Below the pieces are notes generated by a model that saw nothing but the letters and a program-made list of their open reading frames with translations, was not told the origin of the DNA and did not search any database. Below are positions 27,134 to 36,452 of a stretch of DNA of 64,000 bases, piece after piece. The position numbers and the translations under genes are program-made. The number at the start of each line of letters is the position of its first letter. Within the stretch, counting starts at the first letter, position 1. The stretch comes from Cellulomonas denverensis (GTDB lineage: Bacteria; Actinomycetota; Actinomycetes; Actinomycetales; Cellulomonadaceae). The DNA is taken from contig NZ_JAAXOX010000001.1 in NCBI RefSeq assembly GCF_012396125.1, positions 558,001 through 622,000 of the forward strand. Reading direction: 5' to 3'.

Positions 27134-28177
27134 CTACGGCTGATCGGTGGCGGCGGGCGACGGTGCGCCCCCGCGCAGAGCAAGCCTGCCACACGCCCGG
27201 AGCGCTTCCACCCGGCCCGGCAGGTGCACCGGTCCCTGGCCGTGCCAGTCGGTCAGCAGCCCGTCGACCGCCAGCAGGTGCGCCCGGGTCAGCGCGGCGG
27301 CGGGCACCCCGGCCCGCAGGGCGGCCAACCGCAGCACCCGGCGGCGCAGGGCCGCCGGGGCGGTGGCCAGTAGGTCCGGATCGACCAGGACCGCGGCGCC
27401 GGACGCGTCCGGGGTGATCGCCCGGCCGGCCAGCTCCTCAGCCCAGGCGTCCAGCGCGTCGGCGTCCTCCCGCAGCCCGGTGGCGGTCCGGGCCAGCGCC
27501 GCCGCGACGCCGGGCCCGAGTTCGGACTCCAGCACCGGGAGCACCCGGATGCGCAGCCGCGAGCGCAGCGGGGCCGCCGGGTCGTCCGGGGCGGGGGTGT
27601 TGGTCGGGTCCTGCCACGGGTCGAGTCCCAGAGCGGCGCAGGCGGCCTCGGTGTCCGCGCGCGGCAGGCCGAGCAGCGGGCGGCGCCACAGCCCGCGCAC
27701 CGGCGCCATCCCGGCCAGCGACCGGGCGCCCGACCCCCGGGCCAGCCCGAGCAGCACCCCTTCGGCCTGGTCGTCCCGGGTGTGGCCGAGCAGCACCGCG
27801 GCCGCGCCGAGCTCGGTGGCCGCGGCGGTCAGTGCCGCGTAGCGCGCCTCCCGGGCGGCCGCCTCCGGCCCCCCACCTCCGTCGACCTGCACGGTGCGCA
27901 CCTGCACCGGGTCCAGCCCGAGCGCCCGGCACCGGTCCGCCGCCGCCTGCGCAACGCCGGCGCTGCCCGGTTGCAGGCCGTGGTCCACCACCACCGCCCC
28001 GGCGCGCAGGGCCAGCGGGCCGTGGTCGCGGACCGCGAAGGCGGTGGCGGCGGCCAGGGCGAGCGAGTCGGCGCCACCGGAGCAGGCGACCAGCACCAGC
28101 GCGCCGGGCGGCAGATCGGCGCAGGCCGTGGTGACGGCGGATCGGGTGCGCGCGACCGCGGGGGCGGGTCCGGGCAT
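27134..28177 (-). CDS. tilS: tRNA(Ile)-lysidine synthetase
   Basis: 347 residues. It modifies C34 of tRNA-Ile2 to lysidine, so that AUA codons are read as Ile. The PP-loop motif [13 protein letters not shown] lies near residue 30, followed by [46 protein letters not shown] and the [19 protein letters not shown] segment. The C-terminal domain after about 240 is shortened relative to Escherichia coli, as is common in actinobacteria. The gene starts two bases after the DUF2342 stop. It is essential in most bacteria. Confidence 0.94.
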   Translation of the reverse strand: MPGPAPAVARTRSAVTTACADLPPGALVLVACSGGADSLALAAATAFAVRDHGPLALRAGAVVVDHGLQPGSAGVAQAAADRCRALGLDPVQVRTVQVDGGGGPEAAAREARYAALTAAATELGAAAVLLGHTRDDQAEGVLLGLARGSGARSLAGMAPVRGLWRRPLLGLPRADTEAACAALGLDPWQDPTNTPAPDDPAAPLRSRLRIRVLPVLESELGPGVAAALARTATGLREDADALDAWAEELAGRAITPDASGAAVLVDPDLLATAPAALRRRVLRLAALRAGVPAAALTRAHLLAVDGLLTDWHGQGPVHLPGRVEALRACGRLALRGGAPSPAATDQP

Positions 28178-28178
28178 C

Positions 28179-29162
28179 TCAGCCGTGCACCCGCCGGACC
28201 CAGGACGCCGGGTCCGCCAGCTCCGCCGGGCCGGGCATCAGCTCCGGCGCGGACCAGACCGCGTTCAGCCCGTCCCGGCCGACCCGGCGGCGCACCGCCC
28301 GGACGAAGGTGGCGCCGTCGGTGTACTGCGCGAGCTTCACGTCCACGCCGAGCACGGCCCGCAGCACCCGGCGTAGTCCGGTCGCCCGGGCCGCAGCCGC
28401 CCGTCGCCGGCCGAACCGCCGCCGCAGCTGCCGCACACTCGGGATCACCGACGGCCCCACCGCGTCCATCGCGACATCGGCATGCCCCTCCAGCAGCGCC
28501 ATCACCGCGCCGATCCGGTCCACCTCGGCCCGCTGCCGCTCGTCCAGCAGGTCCAGCGGGGTCCAGTCCCCCGACCGCGCGGCCTGGCGGGCACCGGCGA
28601 GCACGGCACCCGGGGTCGGCCGGGGCTGGTCGGCCCACAGCGCGGCCACCCGCTCCGCCAGGTGCCCGGCCAGCCACGACGCCGCGGCGAACTGCAGCAC
28701 ATGGGTCTGTTCGTGCAGCGCCACCCAGAGCCGGAAGTCCTCGGCCGGCACCGACAGGCTGCGCTCGGTGGCCAGCACGTTGGGGGCGACCAGCAGCAGC
28801 CGCGGCCGGCCGGCACCCCACGGCTCGACCTGGCCGAGCACCGACCCGGACAGCAGGCCGAGCCCGGCGGCCAGCTCCATCGCCGCCCCGGTCCCGGCAC
28901 CCCGGCCCTGGTCGCCGATCACCCCGCCCAGCGCCCGGACGTTCGCCCGCGCCCAGCCGGCCCGGTCCACCACCAGGGTCTGCGGTGCCTCCGGCTGCTC
29001 CAGCCCGGTCACCCGGGCGGCGTGCGGCAGTGCGGTCCGGGCGGCGCACCGCAGCGAGTCCACCAGCTGCACCCGGTCGGACCAGACCGCGACCGGTCCC
29101 GGACGGACCAGGCGCGGAGCGAGGCGGGCGGCCAGCTCCCAGTCGACGGCGGGTGCGCTCAT
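28179..29162 (-). CDS. Zinc-dependent metalloprotease-like protein, DUF2342 family
   Basis: 327 residues. The zincin motif HEQTH lies in [24 protein letters not shown], and a downstream glutamate in [13 protein letters not shown] may be the third ligand, the HEXXH...E pattern of this family. The C-terminal part has the conserved [17 protein letters not shown] and [24 protein letters not shown]. Members lie next to tilS in most actinobacteria and are annotated as zinc-dependent metalloproteases, with no known substrate. It probably acts in the cytosol, as no signal peptide is visible. ATG 29162 gives the family start; an upstream extension has unrelated composition. Confidence 0.85.
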   Translation of the reverse strand: MSAPAVDWELAARLAPRLVRPGPVAVWSDRVQLVDSLRCAARTALPHAARVTGLEQPEAPQTLVVDRAGWARANVRALGGVIGDQGRGAGTGAAMELAAGLGLLSGSVLGQVEPWGAGRPRLLLVAPNVLATERSLSVPAEDFRLWVALHEQTHVLQFAAASWLAGHLAERVAALWADQPRPTPGAVLAGARQAARSGDWTPLDLLDERQRAEVDRIGAVMALLEGHADVAMDAVGPSVIPSVRQLRRRFGRRRAAAARATGLRRVLRAVLGVDVKLAQYTDGATFVRAVRRRVGRDGLNAVWSAPELMPGPAELADPASWVRRVHG

Positions 29163-29191
29163 CACCCCACGGTAGCCAGCCCGGGCACCAC

Positions 29192-30643
29192 TCAGCCCTG
29201 GCAACCGCACCCGGCCAGACCGGTGACGAAGCCGTCGATCGCCTGCCGCGGCCCCCACTGCCCGCCCTCGCCGGTCTGGTCGGCCATCACCACGTAGAGC
29301 AGCATCCGGCCGTCGGCGTCCAGCACCAGCCCGGCCAGCGAGGTCACGCCCTTGAGCGAGCCGGTCTTGGCCCGGACCACGCCGGTGCCCGCACCCGAGG
29401 TGAACCGGTCGGACAGCGTCCCGGTCAACCCGGCGATCGGCATCCCGGTGCCCACCGACCGCAGCTCCGGGTGCGCCGGGTCGACGATCAACTGCAGCAG
29501 ATCGAGCAGCAGGGCCGGGCTCAGGCTGGAGCCCTCCGCCAGGCCACTGGCATCGGTCAGCACGGCCCCGGTGATGTCCACCCCGAGCGCCCGGACCGAC
29601 TGCAGCACCGCCTGGGTGGCGCCCTCGAAGCTGGCCGGGAAGCCCCGGTGCACGGCGACCATCCGGGACACCACCTCGGTGATGGTGTTGTCGGAGTGGT
29701 CCAGGAAGTAGCCGGTCACCTCGGAGACCGGTGCGGAGGACACCGTGGCCAGGGTGTCGCCGGCGGTGTACCCGGACTGCACCCGGGACGGATTGCCCTG
29801 CACCGTGATCCCCTGCTCGGCCAGCCGCCGGGCGAACTCCCCGGCGGCGGACATCGCCGGGTCGGTCTGGCGCTGGGCGTACTCGTCGTCGGTGAGCTTG
29901 GCGATGTTCACCCCGAGCGCGGCCACCGGTGCCGCGTAGCCAGCCCCGACATCGGCCGGGTCCCAGCCCGGGGCCAGGGCGTCGCCGGTGAACAGGGTGT
30001 CGTCCAGCCCGAGGGTCACCGAGCTGACCCCGGCCAGCCGGAGCTGTGCAGCCGTGGCGGCGGCCAGGTCGGCCAGTCCGGCGCGGCCGTTCACCGCGTC
30101 GGGGTCGCCCTCGCCGGCCGCCAGCATCATGTCGCCACCGCCCACCAGCACGATCTGGTCGGCGGCACCGCCCTGCACCACGGTGGTGTCGAAGGTGGTG
30201 TCCGCGCCGAGGTCGGTCAGGGCGGCCACCGCGGTGACCAGCTTCTGGGTGGAGGCCGGGGTGCGGCCCTGGTCCGGGTTGTTCTGCGCCAGCACCTCGC
30301 CGGTGAGCGCGTCGGCGACCAGCACCCCGACGTTGGGGCCGAGCCGCGGATCGGTGGTCAGGCCGGAGACCTGCCCGGCCAGGACCTCGGCCGACGGGAT
30401 CGGTGCTGCCGGGTCCAGGTCGCTGAGCACGCCGGTGCCGGTGGTGGCGTCCTGGGCGCCCGGGGCGGTCGGGAACGGGGCGGCTGGGTCGGGTTCGGGC
30501 GCCAGGGTGAGGAAGCCGGGCGCCACGTCATAGGCGTCCGCGGTCAGGTAGCCGCCCCCGGCCAGCACCAGCACCAGTGCGGTGATCCCCACCGTCCGCC
30601 CAGCCCGCGCCACCGGCGCCACCTCCTCGCCTCTGCCCGGCAT
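29192..30643 (-). CDS. dacB: D-alanyl-D-alanine carboxypeptidase/endopeptidase, PBP4 (S13) family
   Basis: 483 residues. It has an N-terminal membrane anchor or signal (about 15-35) and a Pro/Ala-rich stalk. The penicillin-binding motifs are SXXK as STQK, SXN as SDN in HSDNTITEV, and KTG in VRAKTGSLKGV, all in order. The enzyme trims or cleaves peptidoglycan cross-bridges outside the membrane. The C-terminus ends in a Cys pair (GCGCQG), which is unusual. ATG 30643 is preferred; a GTG six codons upstream is also possible. It is divergent from ppa, with the two promoters sharing about 125 bases. Confidence 0.93.
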   Translation of the reverse strand: MPGRGEEVAPVARAGRTVGITALVLVLAGGGYLTADAYDVAPGFLTLAPEPDPAAPFPTAPGAQDATTGTGVLSDLDPAAPIPSAEVLAGQVSGLTTDPRLGPNVGVLVADALTGEVLAQNNPDQGRTPASTQKLVTAVAALTDLGADTTFDTTVVQGGAADQIVLVGGGDMMLAAGEGDPDAVNGRAGLADLAAATAAQLRLAGVSSVTLGLDDTLFTGDALAPGWDPADVGAGYAAPVAALGVNIAKLTDDEYAQRQTDPAMSAAGEFARRLAEQGITVQGNPSRVQSGYTAGDTLATVSSAPVSEVTGYFLDHSDNTITEVVSRMVAVHRGFPASFEGATQAVLQSVRALGVDITGAVLTDASGLAEGSSLSPALLLDLLQLIVDPAHPELRSVGTGMPIAGLTGTLSDRFTSGAGTGVVRAKTGSLKGVTSLAGLVLDADGRMLLYVVMADQTGEGGQWGPRQAIDGFVTGLAGCGCQG

Positions 30644-30769
30644 GCGGCCATCGCCGCACACCCGCGTGCGTCACACTAGGGGACGGACGCGGGTCGTCAT
30701 GCCCGCCGCGTGTGAGGATGGGCCACACCGGGCCCGGCGCTGGGACCACGGTGAGACGAAGGAGCGGGA

Positions 30770-31267
30770 GTGGAATTCGACGTCACGATCGAGATCCCCA
30801 AGGGTCAGCGGAACAAGTACGAGGTGGATCACGCCACCGGGCGGATCCGGTTGGACCGGATGCTGTTCACCTCGACGCGCTATCCGGACGACTACGGGTT
30901 CATCGACGGCACCCTCGGCGAGGACGGCGACCCGCTGGACGCCCTGGTCCTGCTGGAGGAGCCGACCTTCCCCGGTTGCCTGATCCGCTGCCGTGCGCTG
31001 GGCATGTTCCGGATGCGGGACGAGGCCGGCGGTGACGACAAGGTGCTGTGCGTGCCCACCGGCGACCAGCGGGCGGCCTGGCGGCAGGACATCGACGACG
31101 TGTCCGACTTCCACCGGCTGGAGATCCAGCACTTCTTCGAGGTGTACAAGGACCTGGAGCCGGGCAAGTCGGTGGAGGGCGCCCACTGGGTCGGCCGCGC
31201 CGAGGCCGAGGCCGAGATCGCCCGCTCGCTGCAGCGCGCCGCCGACGCCGGCTACAACGCGCACTGA
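30770..31267 (+). CDS. ppa: Inorganic pyrophosphatase
   Basis: 165 residues. It is a soluble family I pyrophosphatase that pulls biosynthetic reactions forward by hydrolysing pyrophosphate. Metal-binding residues are in [33 protein letters not shown], with the DGDPLD signature intact. [15 protein letters not shown] and [13 protein letters not shown] complete the active site. The GTG start has GGAGCGGGAG just ahead of it. A strong hairpin terminator lies 13 bases after the stop, so the gene is monocistronic and divergent from dacB. Confidence 0.97.
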   Translation: MEFDVTIEIPKGQRNKYEVDHATGRIRLDRMLFTSTRYPDDYGFIDGTLGEDGDPLDALVLLEEPTFPGCLIRCRALGMFRMRDEAGGDDKVLCVPTGDQRAAWRQDIDDVSDFHRLEIQHFFEVYKDLEPGKSVEGAHWVGRAEAEAEIARSLQRAADAGYNAH

Positions 31268-31279
31268 GCTTCGCTGCAC

Positions 31280-31321
31280 GACGAGGCCCCCGCCACCGAG
31301 GTCGGTGACGGGGGCCTCGTC
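31280..31321. terminator. Bidirectional terminator between ppa and the NlpC/P60 gene
   Basis: Outer arms 31280-31292 and 31309-31321 are a perfect 13-base-pair stem, and an inner five-base stem closes around 31294-31307. It lies between two convergent stops, so it serves both. Confidence 0.8.
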
Positions 31322-31329
31322 CGTGCGGG

Positions 31330-32670
31330 TCAGGGACGCCCGACGTAGGCCATCGAGTTGGTGTAGCGCACCGAGGCGATCTTCACCACGTCGCCGGGCT
31401 TGGGCGCCTCGATCATCTGCCCGTTCCCGATGTACATCGCCACGTGGTAGATGCTGGCCGCATCGTTCGGGTTGTTGCCGTAGAAGATCAGGTCACCCGG
31501 GCGCATCTGGGCGTAGCTGACCTTTTGCACCTGGCGGTACTGGTCGCGCGAGGTGCGGTTCAGGTTCACCCCGGCGGCGCGCCAGGCACCCTGGGTCAGG
31601 CCGGAGCAGTCGTAGCCGGTCGGGCCGGTGCCGCCCCAGATGTAGGGCTTGCCCAGCTGCTGCTTGGCCCAGGCGATCGCGGTCTCCGCGGAGGAGGTGC
31701 TGCCCGAGGAGCTGCCGCCGGTGTTGCCACCCGTGCTGCCGCCCGTGCTGCCACCGCTGGACGGCGGAGTGGTCGGGGTGGGGGTCGACGGGGTGCTCGG
31801 GTTCGACGGCTGGCTCGGCGTCGACGGCGTGCTGGGCGCCGACGGGGTGTTCGGCGTGCTCGCAGCCGGCGGGGCCGGCTCCTGGGCACGCTCGGCCTGG
31901 GCCGCGGCCTCGGTCTGGGCCCGGCGGTCGGCGTCGATCTGGTCCTGCCGCTCCTGCTCGACCTCGGCGGAGGTGTTGCGGGCGGCGGCGAGCTGCTGGA
32001 TCAGCGACTGGCGCTCGGTGGCGGCACTGGCGACGGCGGCATCCGCGTCGCTCTGCGCGGTCTCGGCCGCGGTCAGCTTCTCCTCGGCGTCGGTGGCGGC
32101 GGACTCCTTGGCCGCCTGCGCGGCGTCGGCCTCCTCCTTGAGGGTGGTGGCGACCTGGTCGGCGGCGCGGTAGGCCTGCACCGCCTGGTCGGCCTTGGTG
32201 CTCACCAGGCCGAGCGCCTGGTTGCGGGCGACCACGTCCTCCAGGCCCTCCGCGGACAGCAGCGCCTGCAGGTCGTCCATCGAACCGCCGTTGCGGGCGG
32301 CCTCACGGGCGATCGCGACCAGGGTCGAGCGCGCGGACTCCAGGTCCTCCTGCGCGGACTCGTACTTGGCCTGGGCGTCGGTGGCGGCGGTCTGGGCGGC
32401 GCTCAGGTCGGCCTGCGCCTGGGCGTAGGCCTCGGCGGCCTCCTGCACGGCGATCTGCGCCTGGTCGCTGGTGGCGGACAGCTGGGCCAGCCGGACCTCG
32501 ATGTCGGCCACCGCATCCGCCGCGGTGCCGACCGCGGCCTGCGCCTGGCGGACGTCGTCGTCGCTGACGTCCGGGTCGGCCATCGCCATGCTGCCGGGAA
32601 CGACGAGCAGGGCCGCCGTGATCACGGCCGCGGCCGCGCGGCCGGTCCGCCGGTGATTCGGTTGCGTCAC
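31330..32670 (-). CDS. Secreted NlpC/P60 peptidoglycan endopeptidase with coiled coil
   Basis: 446 residues. A signal peptide (about 1-32) ends in the Ala region MAMADPD. A long Ala/Gln/Glu coiled coil (about 35-260) resembles RipA/PcsB partners that bind FtsEX. A Ser/Thr/Pro/Gly linker (about 270-325) has repeated SXPSTPS units and SGGSTGG blocks. The C-terminal NlpC/P60 domain (about 330-446) has catalytic Cys in TGYDCSGLTQGAW and the His in HVAMYIGNGQMIEAP. It cleaves peptide cross-links during cell separation. The GTG start has GAGAGGGA upstream. Four tandem 9-base MtrA-like boxes lie 70-110 bases ahead of it. Confidence 0.9.
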   Translation of the reverse strand: MTQPNHRRTGRAAAAVITAALLVVPGSMAMADPDVSDDDVRQAQAAVGTAADAVADIEVRLAQLSATSDQAQIAVQEAAEAYAQAQADLSAAQTAATDAQAKYESAQEDLESARSTLVAIAREAARNGGSMDDLQALLSAEGLEDVVARNQALGLVSTKADQAVQAYRAADQVATTLKEEADAAQAAKESAATDAEEKLTAAETAQSDADAAVASAATERQSLIQQLAAARNTSAEVEQERQDQIDADRRAQTEAAAQAERAQEPAPPAASTPNTPSAPSTPSTPSQPSNPSTPSTPTPTTPPSSGGSTGGSTGGNTGGSSSGSTSSAETAIAWAKQQLGKPYIWGGTGPTGYDCSGLTQGAWRAAGVNLNRTSRDQYRQVQKVSYAQMRPGDLIFYGNNPNDAASIYHVAMYIGNGQMIEAPKPGDVVKIASVRYTNSMAYVGRP

Positions 32671-33073
32671 AGCACTGTCCCTCTCGTTCCCGCTACAGAT
32701 CGGACCCGACGCTACCCCGCTTCCACCACAGAAGTGAACTCCTGTCACAGTTTTCACAGAGGTCACACCCGTCACAAATCACCCATACCGGGAGGAGTCC
32801 CCGTCGGTTCACCCGATGGAGTGCGGCCGTCTCAGTGCGCAAGACACCGGTTCCACATGTCGACAAGCGGACCGTATCGTCCTGGCATGACCTGCCGAAT
32901 GTGTCGCTGACCAGCGCACGCTCGGCTGTGCCCGCAGGCCGGTTCCCGGCTCTCGCGGATCCCGGCGCCGGTCGGTACCCGGCCACCGGACCCCAGCCCT
33001 CATCGCCCTCCTGGCACGCGGCGTGCGCCCCGCTCTCCACCAGCAGCCCCGCCCCACACCCACAGGAGCCACG
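32671..33073. other. 403-base divergent intergenic region between the NlpC/P60 gene and metY
   Basis: The left 110 bases hold the NlpC/P60 promoter region with its 9-base repeat array. The right 240 bases lead into metY and are GC-rich with several possible hairpins (for example around 32915-32965). No open frame has family similarity. The segment before metY could be a structured leader, but it lacks the clear core of a known riboswitch. Confidence 0.6.
32744..32779. promoter_or_regulatory. Four tandem 9-base repeats, candidate MtrA-binding array
   Basis: GTCACAGTT, TTCACAGAG, GTCACACCC and GTCACAAAT follow one another with an exact 9-base period. Three units contain GTCACA and the other TTCACA. 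The mycobacterial MtrA response regulator is known to bind direct repeats of a 9-base GTCACA-type motif, and MtrA controls NlpC/P60 hydrolases in actinobacteria. The array lies upstream of an NlpC/P60 gene. The regulator itself is not in the window. Confidence 0.6.
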
Positions 33074-34390
33074 ATGTCCCAGAACTGGTCCTTCGAGACC
33101 CAGCAGATCCACGCCGGCCAGACCCCCGATCCGGCCACCGGCGCCCGCGCCCTGCCGATCTACCAGACCACCAGCTACGTCTTCCCCGACGCCGGGGTCG
33201 CCGCCGACCGCTTCGCCCTGAAGGACCTGGGCCCGATCTACACCCGGATCGGCAACCCCACGGTCGAGGTGGTGGAGAACCGGATCGCCGCGCTGGAGGG
33301 CGGGGTCGGCGCCCTACTGCTCGCCAGCGGCCAGGCCGCCGAGACCTACGCGATCCTCAACGTCGCCGAGGCCGGCAGCCACATCGTCGCCAGCCCCAGC
33401 CTGTACGGCGGCACCTACAACCTGCTGCACTACACGCTGCCCCGGCTCGGGATCGAGACCACCTTCGTCACCGACCCGCAGGACCCGCAGGCCTGGCGGG
33501 ACGCGATCCGGCCGAACACCAAGGCGTTCTACGCCGAGTCGGTGCCGAACCCCAAGCAGGACATCCTCGACATCGAGACCGTCGCCGGGATCGCGCACGA
33601 GGCCGGGGTCCCGCTGATCGTCGACAACACCGTCGCCACCCCGTACCTGATCCGGCCGCTGGAGCACGGCGCCGACGTGGTCGTGCACTCGGCGACCAAG
33701 TACCTCGGCGGGCACGGCACCGCGATCGGCGGCGTGATCGTCGACGGCGGGACCTTCGACTTCGGCGCCGACCCCGAGCGCTACCCGTCGTTCAACCAGC
33801 CCGACCCGTCCTACGACGGCCTGGTGTTCGCCCGGGACCTCGGCAAGGACGGCGCCTTCGGGGTGAACCTGTCCTACATCCTGCGGGCCCGGGTGCAGCT
33901 GCTGCGCGACCTCGGCGCCGCGATCAGCCCGTTCAACGCCTTCCTGATCGCCCAGGGCCTGGAGACGCTGTCGCTGCGGGTGGAGCGGCACGTGGCCAAC
34001 GCCCAGAAGGTCGCCGAGTGGCTGGACGCCCGGGACGACGTGCTGTCGGTGACCTATGCCGGGCTGCCCAGCCACCCGCAGTACGAGCTGGGCCGCAAGT
34101 ACGCCCCGCGCGGCACCGGCGCGGTGCTGGCCTTCGAGATCGCCGGTGGCGCCGAGGCGGGGCAGGCCTTCGTCTCCGCACTGGAGCTGCACTCGAACGT
34201 GGCGAACATCGGCGACGTCCGCTCGCTGGTGATCCACCCGGCCTCCACCACGCACAGCCAGCTCAGCCCGGCGGAGCAGGCGCTGTCCGGCGTCACCCCC
34301 GGCCTGGTCCGGCTCGCGGTCGGCCTGGAGGGGATCGAGGACATCCTCGCCGACCTGGACGCCGGCTTCCGCGCCGCCAAGGGGGCCTGA
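33074..34390 (+). CDS. metY: O-acetylhomoserine aminocarboxypropyltransferase (sulfhydrylase)
   Basis: 438 residues. A PLP enzyme that makes homocysteine from O-acetylhomoserine and sulfide. The PLP lysine is in [17 protein letters not shown]. Other motifs are [53 protein letters not shown] and [18 protein letters not shown]. The start ATG has ACAGGAG eight bases upstream. metX follows after six bases, so both methionine steps, acetylation and sulfhydrylation, are in one operon. This is the direct sulfhydrylation route and does not need cystathionine. Confidence 0.96.
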   Translation: MSQNWSFETQQIHAGQTPDPATGARALPIYQTTSYVFPDAGVAADRFALKDLGPIYTRIGNPTVEVVENRIAALEGGVGALLLASGQAAETYAILNVAEAGSHIVASPSLYGGTYNLLHYTLPRLGIETTFVTDPQDPQAWRDAIRPNTKAFYAESVPNPKQDILDIETVAGIAHEAGVPLIVDNTVATPYLIRPLEHGADVVVHSATKYLGGHGTAIGGVIVDGGTFDFGADPERYPSFNQPDPSYDGLVFARDLGKDGAFGVNLSYILRARVQLLRDLGAAISPFNAFLIAQGLETLSLRVERHVANAQKVAEWLDARDDVLSVTYAGLPSHPQYELGRKYAPRGTGAVLAFEIAGGAEAGQAFVSALELHSNVANIGDVRSLVIHPASTTHSQLSPAEQALSGVTPGLVRLAVGLEGIEDILADLDAGFRAAKGA

Positions 34391-34396
34391 GCACCC

Positions 34397-35590
34397 GTGC
34401 CGCAGCACCGCACCGACACCCGCCGGCCCCGGACCGCGCAGGAGGACCGGCCGCCCCGGGCCTCCTCGGCCTGGCGGGAGGGCGACCCGGTCGGCCGCCG
34501 GCAGTTCGCCGACCTGGGGCCACTCGCCCTGGAGGGCGACGGACTGCTGCCCTCGGTCCGGCTCGCCTACGAGACCTGGGGCACCCTCGCCCCGGACGGC
34601 TCGAATGCGGTGCTGGTGCTGCACGCCCTCACCGGTGACACCCATGTCACCGGCGACGCCGGGCCCGGCCACCCCACCCCCGGGTGGTGGTCCACGCTGG
34701 TCGGGCCCGGCGCCGCCATCGACACCGACCGTTGGTTCGTGGTCGCCCCGAACGTGCTCGGCGGCTGCCAGGGCAGCACCGGGCCGGCCAGCCCGCACCC
34801 GGACGGCCGGCCCTGGGGCAGCCGGTTCCCGCAGCTGACCGTACGGGACCAGGTCGCGGCCGAACTGCGGCTGGCCGACGCCCTGGGCGTGCGGTCCTGG
34901 GCGCTGGTGATCGGCGCGTCGATGGGCGGCCAGCGGGCGCTGGAGTGGGCGGTGACCGCACCCGAGCGGGTCCGGGCGCTGGCCGCGATCGCCACCAGCG
35001 CCCAGACCTCCGGCGACCAGATCGCGTCCTTCCACACCCAGCTCACCGCCCTGACCGCCGACCCGCGGTTCCGCGGTGGCGACTACTACGACGCGGCGGA
35101 CGGCGACGGCCCGCACGCCGGACTGGGCCTGGCCCGGCAGATCGCACACCAGACCTACCGCAGCGCCGAGGAGCTGGACACCCGGTTCGGCAGGATCCCG
35201 CAGGGCGGCGAGCAGCCGCTGTCCGGCGGCCGGTTCGCGGTGCAGTCCTACCTGGACCACCACGGCGACAAACTGGCCCGGCGGTTCGACGCCAACACCT
35301 ATGCGGTACTCACCCGGTCGATGATGACCCACGACCTGGGCCGGGACCGTGGCGGGGTGGACACCGCCCTGCGGCAGATCACCGCCCGCACCCTGGTGGT
35401 CGCGGTGGACTCGGACCGGCTGTTCCTGCCCGCCCAGTCCGCCCGGATCGCGGCCGGGGTGCCCGGTGCCGCGCCGCTGCGCACGCTGCACACCCCGTAC
35501 GGCCACGACGGCTTCCTGATCGAGCACGCCCAGCTCGGGCCCTGGGTGCGCGACCACCTGGAGGCCGGGGTCGTCGACCTCACCGGCTGA
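34397..35590 (+). CDS. metX: Homoserine O-acetyltransferase
   Basis: 397 residues of alpha/beta-hydrolase fold. It acetylates homoserine to activate it for sulfhydrylation. The nucleophile motif is GASMGGQRALEW. NAVLVLHALTGDTHVTG, VVAPNVLGGCQGSTGPASP and the C-terminal acid and base, DSDRLFLP and YGHDGFLIE, are all present. An N-terminal tail of about 30 mostly Arg/Pro residues precedes the core. The GTG start is six bases after the metY stop. Length and motifs fit MetX rather than succinyltransferases of the MetA type. Confidence 0.95.
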   Translation: MPQHRTDTRRPRTAQEDRPPRASSAWREGDPVGRRQFADLGPLALEGDGLLPSVRLAYETWGTLAPDGSNAVLVLHALTGDTHVTGDAGPGHPTPGWWSTLVGPGAAIDTDRWFVVAPNVLGGCQGSTGPASPHPDGRPWGSRFPQLTVRDQVAAELRLADALGVRSWALVIGASMGGQRALEWAVTAPERVRALAAIATSAQTSGDQIASFHTQLTALTADPRFRGGDYYDAADGDGPHAGLGLARQIAHQTYRSAEELDTRFGRIPQGGEQPLSGGRFAVQSYLDHHGDKLARRFDANTYAVLTRSMMTHDLGRDRGGVDTALRQITARTLVVAVDSDRLFLPAQSARIAAGVPGAAPLRTLHTPYGHDGFLIEHAQLGPWVRDHLEAGVVDLTG

Positions 35591-35609
35591 CTGCTGCCAC
35601 TCTTGCTCC

Positions 35610-36434
35610 ATGACACTGCGCCCCGAGGACCTGGCCGCCCGCACCGACCTGCTCGACCGGCAGTGGACCACCCTGCGCGACTGGGTCGGCACCGCCGTGG
35701 ACGCCGGTGGCGGCGCGGCGGACTCCATCCTGGACGGCTGGACGGTCGCCGAGCTGGTCGCCCACCTCGGCCGGGCGATGGAGGCGCTGGCAGTGTGCGA
35801 GCCCGCCCCGGCCGGCACCGTGCCACTCAGCCTCGCCGAGTACCTGGGCAGCTACGCCGGACGGGCCGACGACATCGCCCGCACCACCCGCGAGCTGGCC
35901 GAGGAGATCGCCGCCGACCCGCTGCCCCAGGTGGACCTGCGGGCCCGTGCCGCCCTGGACCGGGCCCGCGAACTCGGCCCGCAGGACGTGGTGGTGCAGG
36001 CCCGCCGCGGGCCGGTGCTGCTGTCCACCATGATCGCCTCCCGGCTCACCGAGCTGGTGGTGCACGCCGACGACCTGCAGCGCTCGCTGGCCCGGTCGCG
36101 CGGCGCGGCCCCCGGCAGCCGGGCGGAGCTCGGCGACGGGATCGGCCCGCTGCCCGGCGTGCCCGGTGGCCTGGGCCCGGAGGGCGGGCTGGGCGACGGG
36201 GTGGGCTCCGGTGGCCCGATCGACGGCGACGCGCTGGACCTGGTGGCCGGTGAGCTGCTGCGGATCGTGGTGGCCCGGGGCGGCTGGGACCTGGAGGTGG
36301 CGCAGCCGCTGACCTGGGTCCGGCTGGCGGCCGGGCGGCTGCCCTACGACGTGGACGTGCTCGCCGCGGCCCTGGCGCCGCGCTTCACCTCGGACGCGGT
36401 CCCGGACCTCGGTCGGATGCTGCCGGTGCTCTGA
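35610..36434 (+). CDS. Maleylpyruvate isomerase/DinB-like metal-binding family protein
   Basis: 274 residues. The N-terminal DinB-like helical bundle has LDGWTVAELVAHLGRAMEAL (about 42-61) and LTELVVHADDLQRSL (about 150-165), the two His-containing segments seen in the mycothiol-dependent maleylpyruvate isomerase family (TIGR03083 type). A Gly-rich linker (GGLGPEGGLGDGVGSGG) follows at about 188-206, and the C-terminal part has the SCP2-like ending LTWVRLAAGRLPYDVD. Such proteins occur in many mycothiol-making actinobacteria; most have unknown substrates. It starts about 20 bases after metX and may share its transcript. Confidence 0.65.
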   Translation: MTLRPEDLAARTDLLDRQWTTLRDWVGTAVDAGGGAADSILDGWTVAELVAHLGRAMEALAVCEPAPAGTVPLSLAEYLGSYAGRADDIARTTRELAEEIAADPLPQVDLRARAALDRARELGPQDVVVQARRGPVLLSTMIASRLTELVVHADDLQRSLARSRGAAPGSRAELGDGIGPLPGVPGGLGPEGGLGDGVGSGGPIDGDALDLVAGELLRIVVARGGWDLEVAQPLTWVRLAAGRLPYDVDVLAAALAPRFTSDAVPDLGRMLPVL

Positions 36435-36452
36435 CGGTTCTAGGGTCGGATC

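Noticed and set aside
31700..31890. Short repeats that resemble a CRISPR or tandem array
   Set aside because: They are Ser/Thr/Pro/Gly codon repeats of the linker in the NlpC/P60 protein, with no constant repeat-spacer structure.
32671..32830. c-di-AMP (ydaO) riboswitch before the NlpC/P60 gene
   Set aside because: This element often precedes such genes. A GGGTGAACC stretch occurs on the minus strand but the remaining conserved blocks were not found.
32830..33073. SAM riboswitch (SAM-I/SAM-IV clan) before metY
   Set aside because: The leader has a vaguely similar stretch near 32910-32960, including CCAGCG and GGCCGG, but the conserved CGGCAACC core is missing and the closing stem is not clear. 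A covariance-model search would decide.
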